Both the position numbers and the translations under genes were made by a program. A stretch of DNA of 5,579 nt from Hyphomicrobiales bacterium (GTDB taxonomy: Bacteria; Pseudomonadota; Alphaproteobacteria; Rhizobiales; Devosiaceae). The notes under the pieces are model-generated. The model made no database searches, was not told where the DNA came from, and saw only the letters and a list, made by a program, of their open reading frames with translations. The stretch spans positions 1-5,579 of the forward strand of contig JAQGKB010000261.1 of NCBI GenBank assembly GCA_028290345.1. Direction: 5' to 3'. Below, piece by piece: positions 1 to 5,579 of the stretch (positions are counted from its first letter, which is position 1; the number at the start of each line of letters is the position of its first letter).

Positions 1-189
1 CTCATCGAGGGACTGGATTACGCCTTCCCGAAACTGATGGCCCGGATCGGCAAGGATTATCCCAAGGTTCGCGTGCTGCACGATGTCGTCGCCGAGCGTG
101 CCAACATCAAGGGCTATCTGCAGAGCGATCGCCGCCTGCTCGGCAACGAGTACGACGTGTTCCGGCACTATCCGGAACTCGACGGCTAG
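1..189 (+). CDS. Glutathione S-transferase family protein, C-terminal fragment (5' end outside window)
   Basis: The open frame enters at base 1 and ends at TAG 187-189, giving the last 62 residues. The fragment (LIEGLDYAFPKLMARI...KGYLQSDRR...FRHYPELDG) looks like the all-helical C-terminal GST domain: a YAFP segment, then a DYPKV..LHD..AER..IKGYL helix and a terminal FRHYPELD tail that I recognise from bacterial glutathione S-transferases. The thioredoxin-fold N-terminal domain with the glutathione-binding residues lies outside the window, so GST class and substrate cannot be stated. The family conjugates glutathione to electrophiles or has reductase/isomerase activity in the cytoplasm. It converges on the minus-strand reductase-like gene, and its stop overlaps that gene's stop. 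Confidence 0.8.
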   Translation, partial: LIEGLDYAFPKLMARIGKDYPKVRVLHDVVAERANIKGYLQSDRRLLGNEYDVFRHYPELDG

Positions 190-775
190 CCCGTCTTGTG
201 CACCCGGAAATCGAGATGCGTCGCAAGCCGTGTATGCCGCGCGCCTAGCGGCTCAAGCCGGACATCGAGGCCGTCCCATAGCCGTTCGCCCTGATGCACC
301 AGCACCGGTGCGACCTGCAGATGCAACTCGTCCACCGCCCCGGCATTGAGATACTGCCGCAGCGTGCTGACGCCACCCGCGATCGCGACGTTACCATCGC
401 CCGCCGCCGCCTTCGCCCGCTCCAGCGCCACCGCAGGCCCCTCTGTGATGAAATGAAAAGTCGTGCCGCCGGCCATTTCGAGCGGTGCCCGTTCATGGTG
501 GGTCAAAACGAATACCGGAGCGTGGTATGGCGGGTCGGCGCCCCACCAACCCTGCCAGGCAAGGTCCCACGCACCCCGGCCCGGCCCGAACATGTTGCGG
601 CCCCATAGGCCGTGACCGCCTTCCTCTCGTCTTGGTTGTTCTCCCGGTCCTCGAACAACCAGCGATGCAAATTCCCCGCCTCGCCGTCGCCGAACGGCTT
701 CTCCAGCCGCTGGTTGCGCCCGGTCCCGAAGCCATCCAGGGAAATCGACATATGCGCCCCAACCCGCTGCGTCAT
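186..775 (-). pseudogene. Dihydrofolate reductase-family (RibD C-terminal domain-like) protein, frameshifted
   Basis: Two minus-strand frames together make one protein of about 195 residues. The first, from ATG 775, reads MTQRVGAHMSISLDGFGTG...DERKAVTAYGA; the second, usable from about 602 to the TAG at 186-188, reads GRNMFGPGRGAWD...WWGADPPYHAPVFVLTHH...IAGGVSTLRQYLNAGAVDELHLQVAPVLVHQGERLWDGL. This order matches DHFR-like proteins of the RibD_C family, NADPH-binding reductases of mostly unknown substrate. The frames differ by 182 nt between 775 and 593, so the reading frame is broken at about 599-605. Relatives, from memory, have roughly AFIMGRNMFGP here, so about four residues are missing as well. 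The start is supported by AGGAGA at 781-786, five bases upstream; an ATG at 780 is followed at once by a stop. The first frame alone stops at 503 and the second has no ribosome-binding site, so neither half is likely to be active. A sequencing error is possible but would have to remove about 13 bases. Confidence 0.8.
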
Positions 776-788
776 CGCATTCTCCTGT

Positions 789-810
789 TACTTAATTGAC
801 AACTTAAGTA
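789..810. promoter_or_regulatory. Operator-like inverted repeat over the reductase promoter
   Basis: Perfect 7-bp arms TACTTAA (789-795) and TTAAGTA (804-810) flank an 8-base centre. The AT-rich dyad stands out in GC-rich DNA, overlaps the -10 hexamer and covers the expected transcription start, the usual place for a repressor. ACTTAA/TTAAGT dyads of this size resemble sites of ArsR-type winged-helix repressors, whose genes I recall as frequent neighbours of this reductase family; that assignment is inference, and no such regulator is in the window. Confidence 0.55.
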
Positions 811-835
811 TTGAGCCGCAGAAGCGCACTGTCAA
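807..835 (-). promoter_or_regulatory. Sigma-70-type promoter of the reductase-like pseudogene
   Basis: On the minus strand a perfect -35 TTGACA (830-835) is followed after exactly 17 bases by AATACT (807-812, four of six to TATAAT). Transcription would begin near base 800, leaving a leader of about 25 nt that contains the AGGAGA at 781-786. It sits in the gap between the NYN gene stop (883) and the reductase start (775), so the reductase had its own promoter. Confidence 0.65.
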
Positions 836-849
836 CCCTTTGCCATGCG

Positions 850-866
850 CACGGGCAGTGCCCGTG
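850..866 (-). terminator. Hairpin after the NYN gene, possible weak terminator
   Basis: Perfect 7-bp arms CACGGGC and GCCCGTG surround a 3-base loop (AGT), 17 bases beyond the NYN-gene stop in its direction of transcription. There is no T-tract on either side, so it is not a canonical intrinsic terminator. It may be a processing or stability element, or chance in GC-rich DNA. Confidence 0.3.
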
Positions 867-882
867 GCGACCTTTCCTGGGC

Positions 883-1653
883 CTATCCCGAACTGGACGG
901 CGTCGCTTGGCCCTGCGGAACCGGCGATAGGGCGCCACTGCTTGAACCCGTTCGCACCTGGATCTGCAGTATGTTGCCTTGCATCCGCTCTGCGGTCGTT
1001 CCCGACGCCCGCAAATTGCGCAGGAATTTGCCTTTCCCGCAGTATTGCTCCGCAAGCTTCGGCGCGACCTCTCGCAAGGCCTTTGCCGCCACCGGGAGGG
1101 TGATCCAGCCCTCAACTCCTTTTGCGGCGACTATTTCACGCAACGCCCTTTCAAGAGTGATGGGCGGCGCAGCCTTGGGAGCCCGCTTTGGCGCGGGCGC
1201 GGCCGGCACGGGCTTCGCCACGGCCGCGGGGGCGACGGTGACAGTGAGCCCAAAGAACCGGGTGCAGGCCGCGCGCAACATCGCGTGCGCATCCGCGCGG
1301 CCTAAGCCGTAAACCTGCATTCCGCCGGCTCGCAAGCGTTGGGCAAGGGGAGCGAAATCGCGATCGCTGGAAACCAGGCAGATCGCCTGCACCGCGCCCT
1401 CATGGAGAATGTCCATGGCGTGGATGGTCAGGGCGATATCGGCCGAGTTCTTGCCCTTGCCGCCCGAGCATTGCAACACCGGCTCAAGTCCATGACGCTT
1501 TGCAAGATCGAGCCAGCCTGAATAGGCGGGGTTGGTAAAATCGGCAAATAGCCGAAAAATGATGGCCGTTCCGATGTCCCGGATTTGAGCAGCGACGAAG
1601 TCATAATGCGTTGCCGAAATGTTTTCTGCATCGATCAGAACAGCAAGAGTCAT
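883..1653 (-). CDS. NYN-domain (LabA/PIN-like) putative ribonuclease with C-terminal LOTUS/OST-HTH-like domain
   Basis: The 256-residue product starts with an NYN domain (about 1-135). It shows LIDAEN at 6-11 (Asp8), NSADIAL at 69-75 (Asp72) and the SSDRDF strand-turn at 95-100 (Asp97, Asp99), the spaced acidic residues that bind metal in PIN-like nucleases. A Pro/Ala/Lys-rich linker (about 141-164) follows. Residues about 165-233 (LERALREIV...GWITLPVAAKALREVAP...KGKFLRNLRASG..NILQIQV) have the pattern of a LOTUS/OST-HTH domain, an RNA-binding winged helix often paired with NYN. The tail is a Ser/Pro/Gly-rich stretch. Family knowledge suggests a cytoplasmic RNA-cleaving or RNA-processing role; the target is unknown. 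The ATG is supported by GGGGAGG (1661-1667), seven bases upstream. It lies 95 bp downstream of the codirectional TetR gene and has no evident functional link to the catabolic genes. Fold assignment is firm, LOTUS less so. Confidence 0.85.
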   Translation of the reverse strand: MTLAVLIDAENISATHYDFVAAQIRDIGTAIIFRLFADFTNPAYSGWLDLAKRHGLEPVLQCSGGKGKNSADIALTIHAMDILHEGAVQAICLVSSDRDFAPLAQRLRAGGMQVYGLGRADAHAMLRAACTRFFGLTVTVAPAAVAKPVPAAPAPKRAPKAAPPITLERALREIVAAKGVEGWITLPVAAKALREVAPKLAEQYCGKGKFLRNLRASGTTAERMQGNILQIQVRTGSSSGALSPVPQGQATPSSSG

Positions 1654-1655
1654 CG

Positions 1656-1680
1656 CCTGGCCTCCCCGGTCTTGGCCAGG
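1656..1680 (-). promoter_or_regulatory. Leader hairpin enclosing the NYN-gene ribosome-binding site
   Basis: In the mRNA leader, perfect 7-bp arms CCTGGCC and GGCCAGG (1674-1680 and 1656-1662 on the plus strand) enclose an 11-nt loop. The Shine-Dalgarno GGGGAGG has its first five bases in the loop and its last two in the downstream arm, and the stem ends only two bases before the ATG. Folding could hinder ribosome loading or expose the loop to a protein. Structure only is seen; a regulatory role is inferred. Confidence 0.4.
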
Positions 1681-1697
1681 ATGTCAGCCCAACGACG

Positions 1698-1710
1698 AGA
1701 GTGCCACTCT
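1698..1710. promoter_or_regulatory. Short perfect palindrome upstream of the NYN gene
   Basis: AGAGTG-C-CACTCT is a perfect dyad with 6-bp arms about a single central base, located 45 bp upstream of the NYN start in the 95-bp gap after the TetR gene. It could be an operator or a small hairpin in the TetR-NYN transcript. I find no convincing -35/-10 pair for the NYN gene around it, so the role is open. Confidence 0.3.
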
Positions 1711-1748
1711 TAAAGGCGAATACTGTAAATGCTCTGCCTGGCCTTGCC

Positions 1749-2444
1749 TCACGCCTTCTTCGGGCTCAACCCGGTCATGAACAGCGTCTCGAGAAAGCGC
1801 GCTGCGTCTTCGAAGCGGCCGTCGCCGCCGCGATCCTTGCCGAGAACGGCGCGCACCTGCACGTCGAAATCGGCGTAGTGCTGGGTGGTCGCCCAGATCG
1901 AAAATATCAGATGGTAGGGATCGGCGCGGGAGATCTTGCCCTCATCCATCCAGCGCAGCAGCACGTCGGCCTTGTCATCCACGAGTTCCCTCAGTTCACC
2001 CGCGAGGATATCGTAGATGCGCGGCGCGCCCTGCAGCATTTCGTTGGCGAATAGCCGGCTTTCGCGCGGAAAATCCCGGGCCATCTCAAGCTTGCGCCGG
2101 ATATAGGAGCGGATTTCAGGAATGGGATCGCCGGTCTCGTCCATTTCGCGCAATGGCGCCAGCCACGTCGCCAGCATCTTGGTGATGAGCTGCTTGTGGA
2201 TCTCTTCCTTGCGTGGAAAATAGTACAACAGGTTCGGCTTGCTCATCCCCGCCGCGTCGGCGATCTGGTCGATCGTCGCGCCCCGGAAGCCGTGCACCGA
2301 AAACACACCGAGGGCCGCGTCGAGAATAATATCCTGCTTTTCGCGCTGGATTCGGGTCTGCGGTCGCGGCTTACTGGCTGCCTCGCCATCCTCCGTGCTT
2401 CTGCGTGCAGGCTTTGCAGCATTTTTCATCTTGATCGGTGGCAT
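1749..2444 (-). CDS. TetR-family transcriptional regulator, RutR-like
   Basis: From ATG 2444 the product is 231 residues: a long basic, low-complexity N-terminal arm (about 1-35), a TetR helix-turn-helix (about 57-76, TIDQIADAAGMSKPNLLYYF) and a ligand-binding domain. The C-terminal part (WLAPLREMD...IRSYIRRKLEMARDFPRESRLFANEMLQGAPRI...LIFSIWATTQHYADFDVQV) closely tracks E. coli RutR, the uracil/thymine-sensing regulator of pyrimidine use, so the RutR subfamily is well supported. It faces away from the aminotransferase gene, with a RutR-type site just upstream of its own start, implying it controls both genes. The start is uncertain: neither ATG 2444 nor ATG 2429 has a clear Shine-Dalgarno, and a TTG at 2468 would put the start inside the operator. 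Whether the ligand is a pyrimidine base, beta-alanine or another intermediate cannot be read from sequence. Confidence 0.88.
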   Translation of the reverse strand: MPPIKMKNAAKPARRSTEDGEAASKPRPQTRIQREKQDIILDAALGVFSVHGFRGATIDQIADAAGMSKPNLLYYFPRKEEIHKQLITKMLATWLAPLREMDETGDPIPEIRSYIRRKLEMARDFPRESRLFANEMLQGAPRIYDILAGELRELVDDKADVLLRWMDEGKISRADPYHLIFSIWATTQHYADFDVQVRAVLGKDRGGDGRFEDAARFLETLFMTGLSPKKA

Positions 2445-2460
2445 GGGAGTGCTAACGTTT

Positions 2461-2476
2461 TTTTCCAACTGGTCAA
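2461..2476. promoter_or_regulatory. RutR-type operator in the divergent intergenic region
   Basis: TTTTCCA-AC-TGGTCAA fits the E. coli RutR consensus TTGACCA-NN-TGGTCAA: the right half is identical (7/7), the left half is 5/7, and the spacing is exact. It begins 17 bp upstream of the TetR-gene ATG and ends 69 bp before the aminotransferase start, a position suited to autorepression and control of the divergent catabolic gene. Consensus is established knowledge; occupancy is inferred. Confidence 0.65.
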
Positions 2477-2533
2477 ATTTCTGGCGAAACGCCTCCGCGC
2501 GTCAAGGGCCAATAAACGAGACTTACGAACTAT

Positions 2534-2539
2534 AGGGAG
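2534..2539 (+). promoter_or_regulatory. Ribosome-binding site fixing the GTG start of the aminotransferase
   Basis: AGGGAG lies six bases before GTG 2546-2548. There is no ATG at the N-terminus, and the family's N-terminal region (LSAFWMPFTANRQFK) begins about ten residues later, so GTG with this site is the best start. I see no convincing -35/-10 pair in 2477-2533. Confidence 0.7.
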
Positions 2540-2545
2540 CCACCG

Positions 2546-3874
2546 GTGTCGAACCGCCTCAATGTCACGCCTAATGATCTTAGCGCGTTCTGGATGCCTT
2601 TTACGGCCAACCGCCAGTTCAAGAAGGCGCCGCGCCTGTTCGTCGGCGCCAAGGACATGCACTACACCACCGACGACGGGCGGCAGGTGCTGGACGGCAC
2701 CGCCGGGCTCTGGTGCGTCAATGCCGGCCATTGCCGGCCCAAGATCGTCGAGGCGATTCAGGAACAAGCGGCCGAACTCGATTACGCCCCGGCCTTCCAG
2801 ATGGGCCATCCCAAGGCGTTCGAGCTCGCCAACCGCATCGTCGATATCGCGCCCGAAGGGCTCAATCACGTGCTTTACACCAATTCGGGCTCGGAATCGG
2901 TCGAGACGGCACTAAAAGTCGCGCTGGCCTATCATCGCGTCAAAGGTGAAGGCAGCCGAACCCGCCTGATCGGGCGCGAGCGCGCTTATCACGGCGTCAA
3001 TTTCGGCGGCATCTCGGTGGGCGGCATCGTCGGCAACCGCAAGATGTTCGGCACGCTTTTGGCCGGCGTCGACCACATGCCGCACACGCACAACCTGGCC
3101 AAGAACGCCTTCTCGCGCGGCCTGCCGCCGCATGGCGTCGAGCTTGCCGATGAACTCGAGCGTATCATTGCCCTGCATGACGCCTCGACCATCGCCGCGG
3201 TGATCGTCGAGCCGGTAGCCGGCTCCACCGGCGTGCTGATTCCGCCTGCGGGCTATCTCAAGCGCCTGCGCGAAATCACCAAGAAGCACGGCATTCTCTT
3301 GATCTTCGACGAGGTCATCACCGGCTATGGCCGCCTGGGCACTCCGTTCGCGGCCGACTATTTCGGCGTTACGCCCGACATGCTGGTCACCGCCAAGGGG
3401 CTGACCAACGGCGTCATCCCGATGGGCGCGGTGATCGTCTCCTCGGAAATCCACGATGCCTTCATGCAGGGCCCCGAGCACGCCATCGAGTTCATGCATG
3501 GCTACACCTATTCCGGCAATCCGATGGCCTCGGCCGCCGCTCTCGCCACGCTTGAAACCTACAAGGACGAGGGCCTGCTCACCCGCGGCGCCGAATTGGG
3601 CAAGTATTTCGAGGATGCGCTGCATTCGCTGAAGGATCACCCGCACGTCATCGACATCCGCAATATTGGCCTTGTGGGCGCCATCGAATTGCAGCCGATC
3701 CCGGGCGAGCCGACCAAGCGCGCCTTTTCGGCGTTCCTCAAGGCTTTCGAGGCGGGCCTTCTGATCCGCACTACCGGCGACATCATCGCCTTGTCGCCGC
3801 CGCTGATCGTCGAAAAGCACCACATCGATACCATCGTCGAAACGCTCGGCGGTATCCTCAAGGCGCTTGAGTAG
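2546..3874 (+). CDS. Beta-alanine (omega-amino acid):pyruvate aminotransferase, class III PLP enzyme
   Basis: The 442-residue product is a full-length class III aminotransferase. It should catalyse beta-alanine + pyruvate to malonate semialdehyde + L-alanine in the cytoplasm. Visible landmarks are FWMPFTANRQFK (15-26), LDGTAGLWCVNAGH (49-62, with the active-site Trp56), the PLP-phosphate loop TNSGSES (112-118), YHG (148-150), EPVAGSTG (222-229), IFDEVITGYGR (253-263, with the pyridine-contacting Asp255), the PLP lysine in TAKGLTNG (Lys284), YTYSGNP (320-326) and LIRTTGD (406-412). Arg408 matches the position I recall for the carboxylate-binding arginine of Pseudomonas omega-amino acid aminotransferase. 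Codon use agrees with mmsA downstream. mmsA follows after 69 bp and would consume the product, and the divergent RutR-like regulator points to pyrimidine/beta-alanine catabolism. A broader omega-transaminase specificity (GABA, taurine, amines) cannot be excluded. Confidence 0.93.
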   Translation: MSNRLNVTPNDLSAFWMPFTANRQFKKAPRLFVGAKDMHYTTDDGRQVLDGTAGLWCVNAGHCRPKIVEAIQEQAAELDYAPAFQMGHPKAFELANRIVDIAPEGLNHVLYTNSGSESVETALKVALAYHRVKGEGSRTRLIGRERAYHGVNFGGISVGGIVGNRKMFGTLLAGVDHMPHTHNLAKNAFSRGLPPHGVELADELERIIALHDASTIAAVIVEPVAGSTGVLIPPAGYLKRLREITKKHGILLIFDEVITGYGRLGTPFAADYFGVTPDMLVTAKGLTNGVIPMGAVIVSSEIHDAFMQGPEHAIEFMHGYTYSGNPMASAAALATLETYKDEGLLTRGAELGKYFEDALHSLKDHPHVIDIRNIGLVGAIELQPIPGEPTKRAFSAFLKAFEAGLLIRTTGDIIALSPPLIVEKHHIDTIVETLGGILKALE

Positions 3875-3896
3875 GATGGAATGCCTGTTCTATATC
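3867..3896 (+). promoter_or_regulatory. Candidate promoter for mmsA
   Basis: TTGAGT (3867-3872, overlapping the aminotransferase stop) and TATATC (3891-3896) are separated by 18 bases, each four of six to consensus. An alternative -10, TAGAAT (3905-3910, five of six), has no good -35. The AT-rich patch is unusual for this DNA, so a promoter somewhere here is plausible, though the two genes may also be cotranscribed. Confidence 0.35.
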
Positions 3897-3906
3897 GTAG
3901 ACGATA
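3893..3906. promoter_or_regulatory. GntR/FadR-type operator palindrome upstream of mmsA
   Basis: TATCGT-AG-ACGATA is a perfect 14-bp dyad, and its core TCGTAGACGA fits the TNGTNNACNA pattern known for GntR regulators of the FadR/FCD type. It lies 37 bp before the mmsA ATG and overlaps the candidate -10, as a repressor site would. It differs clearly from the RutR-type site upstream of the aminotransferase. The cognate regulator is not in the window. Confidence 0.5.
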
Positions 3907-3943
3907 GAATAAAAATTCCGTTCAATCGGGCCGGAGGCCGAAA

Positions 3944-5440
<1,497 letters not shown>

Positions 5441-5471
5441 GCGATGATCCCAAGCTCCTGCGCACTCGGCC

Positions 5472-5558
5472 CCCTCACCCCAGCCCTCTCCCCAGAGGGG
5501 CGAGGGGGCCGTACCCGCATTTGTTCCCTCTCCCCCTGGGAGAGGGCCAGGGTGAGGG
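5472..5558. repeat. Composite palindromic repeat (dispersed REP/BIME-like type) after mmsA
   Basis: Outer arms at 5472-5492 (starts CCCTCACCC) and 5538-5558 (ends GGGTGAGGG) are inverted copies matching at 19 of 21 positions. Each half also folds alone: 5526-5546 forms a perfect 9-bp stem (CCCTCTCCC / GGGAGAGGG) with a CCT loop, and 5484-5507 a similar stem with one mismatch. Such C-rich/G-rich double hairpins are familiar as intergenic repeats in many proteobacteria. It starts 31 bp after the mmsA stop and could end or stabilise its transcript, though no T-tract follows. The rest of 5441-5579 shows no gene. Confidence 0.75.
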
Positions 5559-5579
5559 CTCCCCGGCCGTGGCACCTTG

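Noticed and set aside
595..608. Programmed -1 frameshift joining the two halves of the reductase-like gene at GGGG
   Set aside because: A -1 slip would join the frames, but there is no canonical slippery heptamer, no evident downstream stimulatory structure, and the product would still lack core residues. Decay is simpler.
2445..2468. TTG at 2466-2468 as start of the TetR-family gene
   Set aside because: It would place the start codon within the RutR-type operator, has no Shine-Dalgarno and adds only non-conserved residues; ATG 2444 is preferred, though not proven.
2912..3823. Long minus-strand open frame (303 codons) opposite the aminotransferase
   Set aside because: Same shadow composition; the plus-strand frame is a complete class III aminotransferase.

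Overview
The window looks like chromosomal DNA of a high-GC alphaproteobacterium, probably Hyphomicrobiales (rhizobia/Devosia-like). This rests on the strongly GC-biased third codon positions, the protein flavour (RutR-like regulator, MmsA, omega-amino-acid aminotransferase) and a C-tract/G-tract palindromic repeat of a type common in that group. No rRNA, tRNA, CRISPR array or insertion sequence is visible. Genus cannot be fixed from this piece.

Layout. 1-189 (+) is the C-terminal end of a glutathione S-transferase-family gene. It converges on 186-775 (-), a dihydrofolate-reductase-like (RibD C-terminal-type) gene broken by a frameshift near 599-605; the two stops share one CTAG. That broken gene keeps a good Shine-Dalgarno, a TTGACA/AATACT promoter and a palindromic operator over the -10. 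883-1653 (-) encodes an NYN (LabA/PIN-like) RNase-fold protein with a probable C-terminal LOTUS/OST-HTH domain, and its leader can fold a hairpin over the ribosome-binding site. 1749-2444 (-) is a TetR-family regulator of the RutR type. Divergent from it are a beta-alanine/omega-amino acid:pyruvate aminotransferase (2546-3874, +) and a CoA-acylating (methyl)malonate-semialdehyde dehydrogenase, mmsA (3944-5440, +). A palindromic repeat follows mmsA (5472-5558).

How the genes work together. The right half is a compact catabolic module. The aminotransferase should move the amino group of beta-alanine (end product of reductive pyrimidine breakdown) to pyruvate, giving malonate semialdehyde and L-alanine. 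MmsA should convert the semialdehyde with CoA and NAD+ to acetyl-CoA, CO2 and NADH; it also handles methylmalonate semialdehyde from valine/thymine. A RutR-like regulator and a near-consensus RutR-type site in the divergent intergenic region link the module to pyrimidine-derived signals. A separate perfect palindrome of the GntR/FadR type (TNGTNNACNA) lies between the aminotransferase and mmsA, so mmsA may have its own second control input. I see no wholly new system; the most informative points are the two-operator control of the module, the recent-looking decay of the reductase gene under an intact promoter, and the NYN-LOTUS gene with a structured leader.
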